From Flavobacteriia bacterium (GTDB lineage Bacteria > Bacteroidota > Bacteroidia > Flavobacteriales_D > Crocinitomicaceae), in the NCBI GenBank assembly GCA_026391005.1, contig JAPLEV010000012.1:1-64000 (forward strand): a DNA stretch of 64,000 bases. The letters run 5' to 3'. Under the pieces are notes generated by a model. It did not search any database. It was not told the DNA's origin and saw only the letters and a list, made by a program, of their open reading frames with translations. How positions within the stretch are numbered: position 1 is the stretch's first letter; each line of letters opens with the position of its first letter. Position numbers and translations under genes: made by a program. Below are positions 48,991 through 57,834 of this stretch, piece by piece.

Positions 48991-51210
48991 ATGAAAATAC
49001 GTTTATTATTGTTTTATTTAGGCGTTCACCTTTCACTGAGTTTTGTGGTGAACTCTCAAGCAGAAATGCTAATGGTGTATAGAAAATCTAATGAAGCACA
49101 AAATATATTCAGCTCTGAAATTTTTCCAAAGGATGAAATTAAAGCGGCATACTCGGAAAACAAGCGATTTATTGATGAGGTCAGCTACGATGGTAGGGAA
49201 TGGTTTATTGTAACCAGTAAATTGGATTACACTGGACAGACGTATATTTTGAGTAAAGATTTACCCACAGAATGGGTAAAGACGAACTGGAATAAAGGGT
49301 ATCATATTACTAATTTTGTATTTGGGGATGAATACTGGCTTGTCGTTATGTCTGGAGGAACTGGATTTACAGGCCAACGGTTCTTCAGCGAATCGAATGC
49401 AACGGTGATCAGCACGAAGATAAAGGAAGCCTGGGATGAAAAATTCCGCATTACGGCTGCCGCTTTTGGTAATAATACTAGCGTGTTTGTTATGACGGCG
49501 GGATCTGTTTTAAAGGGTCAATCTTATAATTTTTCAGATGAACCTCCAAACGATTGGCTGCAGTCTTTTTACGATAAAAAATATAACGTTACCTGTGTTG
49601 GGCATACGGGTGAAAAATGGTTTACAGTTGTATCAACTTACAGCAGCCAAGAGGCCGAAAAATTTCAGAAATACACATCCATTGATTATGATAAAATCAA
49701 TGAAGAATATGAGGCGGGTTACTGGATTTATAAATTTTGTTTCAAACAATTGAGTAAGGAAGAACAAGCGTATTCGAAGAATTTGAAAAAAGCGCTTGCG
49801 GCAACCGATGAAGAGGCTGCCATCTTCTATTACACCGAAGCGCTTAAAATTGTCCCGAATGATGCTTTGTGCTTAAACAATCGCGCTTGGGCAAAATTTA
49901 AATTGGGACAATGTGATGGTGCTGTAGATGATATCGATAAATCACTTGTCGCTAAAAAAACAGCCTATTCGCTGCATACGAAAGCCTCCATCTTGGTTTG
50001 TCAAAAAAGGTACCATGAAGCCATAGGGTATTTTGATCAAGCTCTTGTTTTGTTGGAAGAGCCCGATGGGCAATTTTACTATGATCGTGGAAAGGCAAAA
50101 GAAATGATGGGGGATAAAAAAGGAGCAAAACTCGATTTTGAAAAAGGGATTGAAATTGATCCGACCAATGTGGACTATAAAGTACATTATGAATTGTTGA
50201 AGCAGAAAAGTGAGGTGCCAGTCATTACGTGGGATGCACCATTTAAAAGCTATTCAGCTGTTCCTAAAGACCTTTGCCGCATTAAAGTTTGCGTGAATTC
50301 AACTTCTCAACTTGAGGATATGAAAATTTACATCAACAATATGCTTTTTGAGTCCAGAGGGATTACCATTACTGATGAATGTAGTCAAGGTGTTGACCAA
50401 GAAATAAAATTACAATCGGGAAAAAATGAAGTTTACGTCCAGTTTAGTTTGAATGGCCAAATTTTTAAATCCGAAATCAGAACGATTGAATACAATCCTA
50501 ACAAGAAGTCGAGTAATTACCATGCATTGTTAATTGCTGTTCAAGATTACAATGATTTGGGAATTAAGGACCTTTCAAAACCTATTCAAGATGCTAAGTT
50601 ATTGAGGAATGTGCTTTTAAAAGAATATACGTTCGACAGCAGTTCGGTGACATTATTGTCCAATCCCACTAAGGAAACGATTATCAATGAAATGATTAAG
50701 TTGCAAGGTGAACTCGGCGAAAATGACAATTTATTGATTTATTATTCAGGACATGGAATTAACAAAAATGAAGTAGGTTATTGGCTTCCAAGTAACGCCA
50801 TGTTTGAAAATCGATCCAACTGGTTGTCAAATAGCGAATTTCGAGATTACCTCAATGGCATAAAAACAGAGCATACCTTGGTTATCGCAGATGCATGTTT
50901 TAGTGGCTCCATCTTCAACGGCGAATTTCGAGACATTGGGTCTTTTCCCTGTGAGGAAATGGCTAAAGTGAAGAGTAGAAGAGCAATGACTAGCGGCGCA
51001 AATACTGTTGTTCCCGACGAAAGTGTTTTTTTAAAGTACATCTGTACGATTTTATCAAATAATGAGCAAAGTTGCTTGTCTGCAGAGGAATTGTACAGTC
51101 GGATTAAACCTTCCGTAATTAGCAACAGTCCGAACAACCAAATTCCTCAGTTTGGTATTTTGCCGCAAGTAGGTGATGAAGGCGGAAATTTTGTGTTTAG
51201 AAAAAGATAA
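48991..51210 (+). CDS. Caspase-family protease with N-terminal beta repeats and TPRs
   Basis: 739 residues. Signal peptide (LLFYLGVHLSLSFVVNSQ), then four beta repeats (about 30-250) of the form W-..Y.IT...GD..W.VVMS.G..F.GQ.., resembling the domain I recall as DUF7477 at the end of plant CK1-like kinases. TPRs follow at about 255-400, a short beta domain (about 405-500), and a C14/CHAT-like caspase domain (about 505-735): ALLIAVQDYNDLG, catalytic His588 in YYSGHGIN and Cys636 in IADACFSGSIF, so it should be active. It is exported, so a periplasmic or surface role is likely. A papain-like protease follows 5 nt later. Confidence 0.87.
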   Translation: MKIRLLLFYLGVHLSLSFVVNSQAEMLMVYRKSNEAQNIFSSEIFPKDEIKAAYSENKRFIDEVSYDGREWFIVTSKLDYTGQTYILSKDLPTEWVKTNWNKGYHITNFVFGDEYWLVVMSGGTGFTGQRFFSESNATVISTKIKEAWDEKFRITAAAFGNNTSVFVMTAGSVLKGQSYNFSDEPPNDWLQSFYDKKYNVTCVGHTGEKWFTVVSTYSSQEAEKFQKYTSIDYDKINEEYEAGYWIYKFCFKQLSKEEQAYSKNLKKALAATDEEAAIFYYTEALKIVPNDALCLNNRAWAKFKLGQCDGAVDDIDKSLVAKKTAYSLHTKASILVCQKRYHEAIGYFDQALVLLEEPDGQFYYDRGKAKEMMGDKKGAKLDFEKGIEIDPTNVDYKVHYELLKQKSEVPVITWDAPFKSYSAVPKDLCRIKVCVNSTSQLEDMKIYINNMLFESRGITITDECSQGVDQEIKLQSGKNEVYVQFSLNGQIFKSEIRTIEYNPNKKSSNYHALLIAVQDYNDLGIKDLSKPIQDAKLLRNVLLKEYTFDSSSVTLLSNPTKETIINEMIKLQGELGENDNLLIYYSGHGINKNEVGYWLPSNAMFENRSNWLSNSEFRDYLNGIKTEHTLVIADACFSGSIFNGEFRDIGSFPCEEMAKVKSRRAMTSGANTVVPDESVFLKYICTILSNNEQSCLSAEELYSRIKPSVISNSPNNQIPQFGILPQVGDEGGNFVFRKR

Positions 51211-51215
51211 AGGCT

Positions 51216-52637
51216 ATGCATATTAAGATACACTACGCGATAGCTATTGCGGCTTTCTTTTCAAATGGGTCAACGATGGCTCAAACGTATTATACAGGAA
51301 TACCAGAGGGACGTGACACATTGTACGATCAAGTCGACAAAAAAGCGATCTTAAAAGAATCCAATTATCGAGATGTAGGATCGAGATTTTCAATAAAGGA
51401 GTATGCCCCGATTCCCGGAGATCAAGGGCAATATGGGACCTGCGCAGCATGGGCAACAACCTATTGTGCAAGAACAATACTAGAATCTGTAGCTTTTGAA
51501 GAGAAGGATAAAGAAAAAATTACAAAGAATGCCTATTCTCCCGGTTTCGTTTATAGGCTTGCCTCTTCGAACGCCAATTGTTCAGGTTCATTTCCCACAA
51601 AATGTGCGGAACAGATGATCGAATATGGCGCTCCTAAATTTGCAAATCACAGTGAGCTTTGTCCTATAGACTTAAGTGAGGATTTGTTCGAACTGGCGAA
51701 AGAAAATAAAATTAAAGCATATGCTAAGTTATTTGAAAATTCAGATTTTTATGCGGTTAGTGACAAGGAAAAGGTTCAGCGTGTAAAAAAGAGTATTTCC
51801 GAAAAATATCCTGTAGTCATTAGTATATTTTGTCCCAATTCATTTAGGGATTGTAAAGGAGAACTTTGGCAGCCCACTGAAAGTGTGGATAGCGAAATCA
51901 ATCATCAACATGGCCGTCATGCCTTGTGTGTGGTGGGGTATGATGATGAAAAGTATGGGGGCGCTTTTGAAATCCAAAATAGTTGGGGAACCAAATGGAG
52001 CAATAATGGCTACGTTTGGGTGTCATACAGTGACTTTGCAAAATTTACTTATCAGGCCATTGAAATGATCGGGAATGAGAATTATTTAAATCAAGAATCT
52101 TTAATTTCTGGGGGATTAAAAGTTCTGCTCTCTGATGGAATCCCAATGACAGCCACCATCAACAAGGAGGGTGTTTTTGTTCTAGATGAAGCCATGCACT
52201 CAGGTCAACGATTTAGACTGTATTTAAACAGTTCTGCACCCACGTATTTGTATGCATTGAATATCGATGATAAAGGAGAAATTGATCAACTTTTCCCTTT
52301 TGAAGAAGGTGTAAGTCCTCTATTGAATTACCAGAATAACGATGTCCCAATTCCTTCGGAGAACAAGCAAATGCGACTAGATGGAGAAACTGGAAAAGAG
52401 TATTTATGTCTGATGTATTCAAAGAAAGCTATTGATTTTGATGTATTAACAAAGCAATTGGGAAGTCAATCAAAAGCCATGTCAATTTATCAGCGTTTTC
52501 AAGCGTGTTTTGGGAACCGTCTCGTGTTGCCTTCAAATATAAATTTTTTGAATGAAGATAAATCCATTGAATTTGAAGTTGTTACCAATTACACCGATGT
52601 TGTTGTTATTGTATTGGAGATAAGGCATTTGGATTAA
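51216..52637 (+). CDS. Papain-like (C1) cysteine protease with DUF4384-like C-terminus
   Basis: 473 residues; weak signal peptide (IAIAAFFSNGSTMAQ). The papain-like domain (about 60-285) has the oxyanion Gln and catalytic Cys76 (DQGQYGTCAAWATTYCA), His235 (GRHALCVVGYDD) and Asn255 (FEIQNSWGTKWSNNGY). Residues about 295-410 resemble DUF4384 (FRLYLNSSAPTYLYALNID, GEIDQLFP, LDGETGKEYLCLMYSKKAID), a domain often found beside caspase-like modules. It is 5 nt after the caspase gene, so the two proteases are co-expressed. Substrates are unknown; neither toxin nor immune function is shown. Confidence 0.87.
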   Translation: MHIKIHYAIAIAAFFSNGSTMAQTYYTGIPEGRDTLYDQVDKKAILKESNYRDVGSRFSIKEYAPIPGDQGQYGTCAAWATTYCARTILESVAFEEKDKEKITKNAYSPGFVYRLASSNANCSGSFPTKCAEQMIEYGAPKFANHSELCPIDLSEDLFELAKENKIKAYAKLFENSDFYAVSDKEKVQRVKKSISEKYPVVISIFCPNSFRDCKGELWQPTESVDSEINHQHGRHALCVVGYDDEKYGGAFEIQNSWGTKWSNNGYVWVSYSDFAKFTYQAIEMIGNENYLNQESLISGGLKVLLSDGIPMTATINKEGVFVLDEAMHSGQRFRLYLNSSAPTYLYALNIDDKGEIDQLFPFEEGVSPLLNYQNNDVPIPSENKQMRLDGETGKEYLCLMYSKKAIDFDVLTKQLGSQSKAMSIYQRFQACFGNRLVLPSNINFLNEDKSIEFEVVTNYTDVVVIVLEIRHLD

Positions 52638-52690
52638 AATTTTAAATTCAATTTATTAGAGAATTTGTGTGTCTTTATTTCTCATTCCAA

Positions 52691-52798
52691 GGGATCATGC
52701 CCAGCAGAATCCCGCAAAAAAAGCTGCAATTGCAAAGCATTTGTGCGCTATGCTAGGGCAGAAATAAAAGATATCCAAGATTCAATGCCATGACGGCG
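52691..52798. repeat. Second intergenic element, related to 48.6 kb
   Basis: GGGATCATGCCCAGCAGAAT (52691-52710) and GCGCTATGCT (52745-52754) repeat motifs found at 48.6-48.7 kb in the same orientation but opposite order. CCATG...CATGG near 52788 adds a short inverted repeat. Confidence 0.45.
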
Positions 52799-52814
52799 CC
52801 ATGGCGACCAATAC

Positions 52815-52845
52815 TTTGATATCAAGTTAAAATTTCTTAAATTTG
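52815..52845 (+). promoter_or_regulatory. Consensus promoter of the NRPS gene cluster
   Basis: TTTG (52815-52818), exactly 19 nt, TAAATTTG (52838-52845): a perfect Bacteroidota consensus. The first NRPS start is 73 nt after the -7 box. No other promoter is evident between the cluster genes. Confidence 0.7.
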
Positions 52846-52918
52846 TTTAAGACTAGAAATAGTTTTATTAAAAAGAATGATTTCATTGTTTTAACGATTA
52901 ATTGATGTTTTTTTTTGA

Positions 52919-55627
52919 ATGCTAGTACAGCCTTTTCAGAATCTTTTTATTCAGAAGGAATTAACTTCTGGCTCGGCGGGGAATAGCACTCTTAATGGCA
53001 GGGCAATTTTTGATCAAATTGATTTCTTTAAATTCTCTCGTTGTCTTAATAATTTCATTACAAATTCACAATGGGCTTATTTACATTTAAGCGAGTGTTT
53101 TACATTTTGGATAATAAAAGACCATTTCGGCGGCTGTTTAAACATAGATGAACAGACTTCTCCATCAAAGATTTCTCTTACTTGTTTATGGGAAATTTCA
53201 TTTTTTAAAAATGGAGATGGAGCAATTCTAGATGTAGCTATGCACCATGCTTTTGCAGACGCTCATACTTTTCAGCTTTTTTGGACGGGGGTAATAAGTG
53301 AATATAACGAAAAAAAACACCTCATAATAAACCCTCATTATCCAATCAATTCTTTTCAGGCGCTATATATTCCAAATATCAAGTTAATCGAAAATAATGG
53401 CCTCGGTCCAATCGAAAGAAAAACAATTAGCTTTTCTGCCTTTAGAAAAAATCAATTTCAAAAAATGGCCAACGCCAAAGCTATTTTACTTTCTACAGCA
53501 CTTATTAGTGTTCTTCAAGCCGAATTGGATTATGTTGAAAAATATCTTGGGCTGAATTTACAAGCGGGTTTTGCGCTTAGAAATAGATCAGGAAGAAATG
53601 CGCGAGCTTCATTTTTGACGGCAGTTAATTTTCTTCCAGTAACCCATTACCCAATTACCAAAATCAAAGATTTAGAAGCCCACATTAAGCAATTGTTTCG
53701 ACACCAAGACTATCCATTGATTCAATGGCTAAGTGATAATAATCGCTCTATGGCATTTAATGTATTGTTTTCCTATCAAAAACAGGAATATGATGCAGAG
53801 CAGGGAGCAGAATTAATTTTTTTACCAGCTCCCGAGGACGAAACGATTTTAGGTGTACATGTACTTGATTTCGGAGATGGAGACATCAAAATATCATTTG
53901 ATTTTCGAACTGATATAGCAGACCAATCATTTTGGAGGGCATTTATTGTACAATACCTTAATGCTATTAGCCTATTTCTTAATGATTCGGCTTTAAATTT
54001 TGAATTTAAGAAATCAAGCTTACTGCCTAAATATACACATAAGTCACTTTGGTCCAATTTTGATATTGCACCCTCGGAGCGAAAAGCATTAATTTGTAAT
54101 GGCGCAACAATAACGTTTGGAGAATTAAGAGCCACCTTGGAGGCAATGCCTTGCCCTGCAGATCCGATTATTTTTATTGAGCCTGATCGATCACTAAACA
54201 GCATTCTTTTAATTCTTAAGGCATGGAAGGAAAATAAGATCGTTGCTTTTTCTCCGTCAAAAGAGGTGATCATACCGGAGGGGGACTTTTTGTATTTAGC
54301 TCAAACCTCAGGAAGTACTGGAGAGCCGAAAACTATCTTTATTTCGCGAGCTGGTATAGAGTCAATGTTGGATGGTTGGCAAAAGCAATTGAATATATCA
54401 CCATCTTCCGTTCATCTATCAACAGCTGACCAGCGGTTTGATGTGTTCTTTGGGGACTTATTTAGAAGCATTTTTTTGGGGACAACGATGGTTCTAGCAT
54501 CAAAAGAAGAACAATTTTCCCCCATTTCCATTTCTGATTTATTAGTTAAAAACAGCGTTACCCACTATGAATCAACACCTTCCCTTCTTCTTTTATTAAC
54601 ATCTAAGCTTACTGCATTATCTTATTTAAAAGCCCTAATTATCGGATCAGAACCTCTTACATATCAATTACTTGTTCTGATTAAAAAAATATCAAACACT
54701 GGATTAAAGGTTTTTAATAGTTATGGTTTAACTGAGGTTAGTATTGATTCCGCCTTAGCCGAAATCAATACTTCGATTACCGACTATTTCCCTGTAGGAT
54801 TTCCGCTTGGCGACCAATGCTTTAAAATCATAAACATTCAATCCGAAATAGTTCCCATTGGTATTTGGGGTGAATTAGTTATCAAAGGAAAGTGTGTTGG
54901 GAGGATTTTAGGCAGCGATCAAAAGAATCTTTCAAATGGATCTGATTCTGAATTTTTTACAGGCGATCGAGCAATGATTCATCCAAATTTTGGATTAATT
55001 GTAAATGGAAGATTGAATAATGATTTTATAAAGGTACATGGAAAAAGAATACCTACTAGTGCTTTAGAGACCTTCATTTTAATGAATACCGATGCAACAA
55101 ATTGTTTCGTTTTTGAAAAGAAAGGTCTTGTAATATTGTCTCATAACGCCAAGACGGAAGATCAGGTATCTATTAATAAACTTGCAACTAAATTCCAAAG
55201 ACATCAAATTCCTGACATAATTTTAAAAATAGATGATTGGCAACTAAATAAAAATGGAAAAGTCGATAAAGAAAAGATCAAGGATACAATCGTATTGCCA
55301 ATTAACAATGGTATTAAATGGCGCCCGTCTAGTGAAAAAAATGATGTAGCTATTGCCAATATATTTAATAAAACAGGAAAGGATTGGGGAGATAAAGAGG
55401 AGTCCTTATATTTTTATGGGTGGAATAGTATTGATTTATTATCTTTCTGTAATGAACTATTAGTTCAAGGATATTCAATAAGCGCTGCCGTTATTTTGAG
55501 GGACCCGACAATAGCCACAATCTTACAACAAATAAAACAAAAAACGAATGACGCAAAAAAAATTACGCCAAGTATTTCCGTCAGTGGAAATGATTTGGAT
55601 GAGATTCTTAAAATACTAAACGGGTAA
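52919..55627 (+). CDS. Non-ribosomal peptide synthetase, C-A-T module, predicted Orn-activating
   Basis: 902 residues. Condensation domain about 1-360 with HHAFADA (His109-110, Asp114; the usual Gly is Ala). Adenylation about 375-790: A3 SGSTGEPK (464-471), FDVFFGD (507-513), NSYGLTE (600-606), FFTGDR, NGKVDK with Lys781. Binding-pocket residues D508 V509 G512 E551 I574 G576 S601 I609 D610 K781 read DVGEIGSIDK, which I know as an L-ornithine code. Carrier domain Ser837 in GWNSIDLL. It would open the assembly line; the N-terminal C domain suggests acylation by a fatty acid or upstream peptide. The A domain is compact. No thioesterase. Confidence 0.9.
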   Translation: MLVQPFQNLFIQKELTSGSAGNSTLNGRAIFDQIDFFKFSRCLNNFITNSQWAYLHLSECFTFWIIKDHFGGCLNIDEQTSPSKISLTCLWEISFFKNGDGAILDVAMHHAFADAHTFQLFWTGVISEYNEKKHLIINPHYPINSFQALYIPNIKLIENNGLGPIERKTISFSAFRKNQFQKMANAKAILLSTALISVLQAELDYVEKYLGLNLQAGFALRNRSGRNARASFLTAVNFLPVTHYPITKIKDLEAHIKQLFRHQDYPLIQWLSDNNRSMAFNVLFSYQKQEYDAEQGAELIFLPAPEDETILGVHVLDFGDGDIKISFDFRTDIADQSFWRAFIVQYLNAISLFLNDSALNFEFKKSSLLPKYTHKSLWSNFDIAPSERKALICNGATITFGELRATLEAMPCPADPIIFIEPDRSLNSILLILKAWKENKIVAFSPSKEVIIPEGDFLYLAQTSGSTGEPKTIFISRAGIESMLDGWQKQLNISPSSVHLSTADQRFDVFFGDLFRSIFLGTTMVLASKEEQFSPISISDLLVKNSVTHYESTPSLLLLLTSKLTALSYLKALIIGSEPLTYQLLVLIKKISNTGLKVFNSYGLTEVSIDSALAEINTSITDYFPVGFPLGDQCFKIINIQSEIVPIGIWGELVIKGKCVGRILGSDQKNLSNGSDSEFFTGDRAMIHPNFGLIVNGRLNNDFIKVHGKRIPTSALETFILMNTDATNCFVFEKKGLVILSHNAKTEDQVSINKLATKFQRHQIPDIILKIDDWQLNKNGKVDKEKIKDTIVLPINNGIKWRPSSEKNDVAIANIFNKTGKDWGDKEESLYFYGWNSIDLLSFCNELLVQGYSISAAVILRDPTIATILQQIKQKTNDAKKITPSISVSGNDLDEILKILNG

Positions 55628-55679
55628 TAATACCACAATGAAGGTTGATGGAAGTATATTACGTGTAAAAAAATAGCCA

Positions 55680-56759
55680 ATGGATAGCATACAATTTTTG
55701 AATAATCTTGCTGAAACAAAAGCCAAATACAATTTAGGCGCCGGTGTTCCTCCTTTGGAGCTATATCCGCAGTTATTTCCCGACGAATTAATGACGTTGT
55801 TTGTTAAAGAAACGGGAGCCGATTTAATGCCTTATCATAGAACAGAAGGGATTCTTGGCGAATTTGCCCGAACGACAATCCTATTGAATGAAAACATTCG
55901 TGTAGAAGAAAATCAGGTAGTATTAACGAATGGTGTACAAGAAGCCATTTTTCTCACCCTTCAACTATTTAAGGGGAATAAAGTTGCTTGTTTAGACCCA
56001 TATTATCCGGGTTTTGTTGATGCAGCTCGAATAGTCGGGTGTGAGCTTGAGATCATTAAAGAAGAGAATTTCCTTCTCGGCTTGAATTCTTTGAAAAAAG
56101 GAGACCTCTTTTATATTTCGGCAGATAATAGTAATCCTAGCGGCAAAACATTGACCCAACAGGAGCGAGAAACATTGGTGGAAATTGCTTCTGAGCGCGG
56201 CTTTTTCCTTTTTGATGACTCAACTTACCGTGAATTTAACCTTGAATCGAAATTACCGACATTATTTTCGATTAATCCGAAATGCGTTATTCACGCATTA
56301 TCATTTTCAAAAATTCTAGCCCCAGGACTTAGAACTGCTTTTTTATATCTCCCCGAAGCCTTGCGCAAATCGTTGTTAAAACTAAAGTCAAGTGTAAGTT
56401 TAAATAATTCGGGATTCACGCAAGGAATAGTCGGCGGTTGGCTACTCAAAAATGAGTTCATACTTTCCAATCATTTGGGGATTATCAAAAACCGACTTAG
56501 AGAAAATCAAAAGGTTTTAGTCAAATTTGGTGTGGAATATTCAGGAGGATTCTTTATTTTATTTAAACCGAAGAACCAATTTTATAATATGAAATTATGC
56601 AATTCTTTGTTGCTCAATCAGGGTATATCGACCTGTCCTCTTTCTTTGTTTTCTCCCCATGAAAATGGTCATTTACGCTTATGTATCGCCAACATTAATG
56701 AGCAGCAACTTCAAAAAGTTTTAGATATTATTATTAACTTTGATTATCATGAATATTAA
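55680..56759 (+). CDS. PLP aminotransferase, candidate HpgT-like arylglycine transaminase
   Basis: 359 residues, fold type I class I/II aminotransferase. Visible: NGVQEAIFLTLQLF, DPYYPGFVDAARIVGCE, SADNSNPSGKTL, FLFDDSTYREF, and the PLP lysine K211 in SFSKILAPGLRTAF, which groups it with MocR/HpgT-like enzymes. The neighbours suggest it amines 4-hydroxyphenylglyoxylate to 4-hydroxyphenylglycine, with Tyr as donor giving back hydroxyphenylpyruvate. This is inference; alone it could transaminate other aromatic acids. It overlaps the next gene by 11 nt. Confidence 0.85.
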   Translation: MDSIQFLNNLAETKAKYNLGAGVPPLELYPQLFPDELMTLFVKETGADLMPYHRTEGILGEFARTTILLNENIRVEENQVVLTNGVQEAIFLTLQLFKGNKVACLDPYYPGFVDAARIVGCELEIIKEENFLLGLNSLKKGDLFYISADNSNPSGKTLTQQERETLVEIASERGFFLFDDSTYREFNLESKLPTLFSINPKCVIHALSFSKILAPGLRTAFLYLPEALRKSLLKLKSSVSLNNSGFTQGIVGGWLLKNEFILSNHLGIIKNRLRENQKVLVKFGVEYSGGFFILFKPKNQFYNMKLCNSLLLNQGISTCPLSLFSPHENGHLRLCIANINEQQLQKVLDIIINFDYHEY

Positions 56760-57834
56760 ACCGGAAATATTTTTTATTGAGATTTTTGTTGGCATGGGGA
56801 AGATTGTTTCTTGGTGGCATGAATATGCATTAGGTTTCGAACTCAAAGGTAAGCGCGAATCAATTGGCCAAAAAGGCAGGCAATTAACGTATTGGCTGCA
56901 ACTTGGGGAGTGTAATTTACTGATAACATCAGCATTAGAGCCTTCGGCAACAGACATTGTGTCGTTTGTTGATCGGCATGGCAATTCAATAAAATCCTTT
57001 GCTGTTGAGATAGACGATATAAATGCTGTGTATCTTGAATTAAAAGAAAAAAAGGCCATTATGCTTAATAAGGAGATTGAATGGCTGGAGATCAATGGTG
57101 AAAAATCAGGTACAATTCGTTGTAAGCTTTTTGACGACAATGAAATTAATTTTATACAACGAATTAATTGTAAAAACATACTTCCTGGCTTTGCCGAAAC
57201 TTCTGAAAAAACGGACAAAGAAGTTGCTCTTCCAAAAGGTAATGTCTTACGATTTGATCACCTTGCATCTGTTGTTCGCACTAACGAAGCAAATTTCTGG
57301 AATGAATATTTGATCAGAATTTTTTCGTTGAAGGAAATTTATACAGTTGGCGAAGAATTTTTTGCAGGTCTTTCAACGGGAATGCAAATGCATGTTTTAG
57401 CATCTGAAAATGGTCGGTTTAATAAAGTAATTGTTGAGCCACTTTTGGAAAAAGAAAAAAAATCTCAGGTTGATATTTTTATACAGCACCACCTGGGTAA
57501 CGGAATTCAGCATATTGCATTTGAAGTAGATGACCTCACCGCAATCATTTCTGGGTTTAAGGAAAGAGGAGTGAAGTTTACCACTATCCCTGAAAAGTAT
57601 TATGTTGATTTAGCCAAGGAGCATCCCGAATTACCAATTGAGGAATTGAAAAAAGCAAATATATTGTGTGAAATTGATGGTTCTAAATTACTGCTTCAGG
57701 TTTTTACCGAGCCAATAGGTGATAGGCCAACCTTATTTTATGAATTTATTCAGAGAATTAATTCTTTTAGTGGTTTCGGCACCAATAATATCAAGCAACT
57801 ATTCAAATCGTTAGAAGCACAACTTAATGGATGA
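56749..57834 (+). CDS. hmaS: Two-domain HPPD-family dioxygenase, candidate 4-hydroxymandelate synthase
   Basis: 361 residues from ATG 56749 (an earlier in-frame TTG at 56740 is less likely). Two vicinal-oxygen-chelate halves; iron ligands His171 (RFDHLASVV), His255 (GIQHIAFEVDD) and Glu332 (LFYEFIQR), and the C-terminal GFGTNNIKQLF are all present. HPPD and HMS share this fold; HPPD has PLNEP or PINEP, whereas the actinomycete HMS I recall reads TLIEP. Here it is VIVEP (Val229 in place of Asn), favouring HMS. It would turn 4-hydroxyphenylpyruvate into 4-hydroxymandelate. Placed between the aminotransferase and an oxidase, as an Hpg pathway needs. Confidence 0.82.
   Translation: MNIKPEIFFIEIFVGMGKIVSWWHEYALGFELKGKRESIGQKGRQLTYWLQLGECNLLITSALEPSATDIVSFVDRHGNSIKSFAVEIDDINAVYLELKEKKAIMLNKEIEWLEINGEKSGTIRCKLFDDNEINFIQRINCKNILPGFAETSEKTDKEVALPKGNVLRFDHLASVVRTNEANFWNEYLIRIFSLKEIYTVGEEFFAGLSTGMQMHVLASENGRFNKVIVEPLLEKEKKSQVDIFIQHHLGNGIQHIAFEVDDLTAIISGFKERGVKFTTIPEKYYVDLAKEHPELPIEELKKANILCEIDGSKLLLQVFTEPIGDRPTLFYEFIQRINSFSGFGTNNIKQLFKSLEAQLNG

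Noticed and set aside
48991-52637. Known caspase-based phage-defence system
   Set aside because: Both proteins seem exported and no sensor, gasdermin or nucleotide-signalling gene is adjacent, so a defence label is not supported.
48450-52918. Integration of the protease/NRPS region at the tRNA-Arg 3' end
   Set aside because: No second copy of the tRNA 3' end (TTAGAATCCCTCCGGGGTCA) and no integrase gene were seen on the right side within the window.
52919-55627. A domain specific for hydroxyphenylglycine
   Set aside because: The pocket residues read DVGEIGSIDK, not an Hpg-like code (D-A/I-V/F-H-L-G/T-L-L-C-K); any Hpg-loading domain must lie beyond the window.
56749-57834. Plain HPPD for tyrosine breakdown
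   Set aside because: Possible, but the PLNEP motif is replaced and the gene is locked inside an NRPS operon between a transaminase and a hydroxyacid-type oxidase, with no homogentisate dioxygenase nearby.
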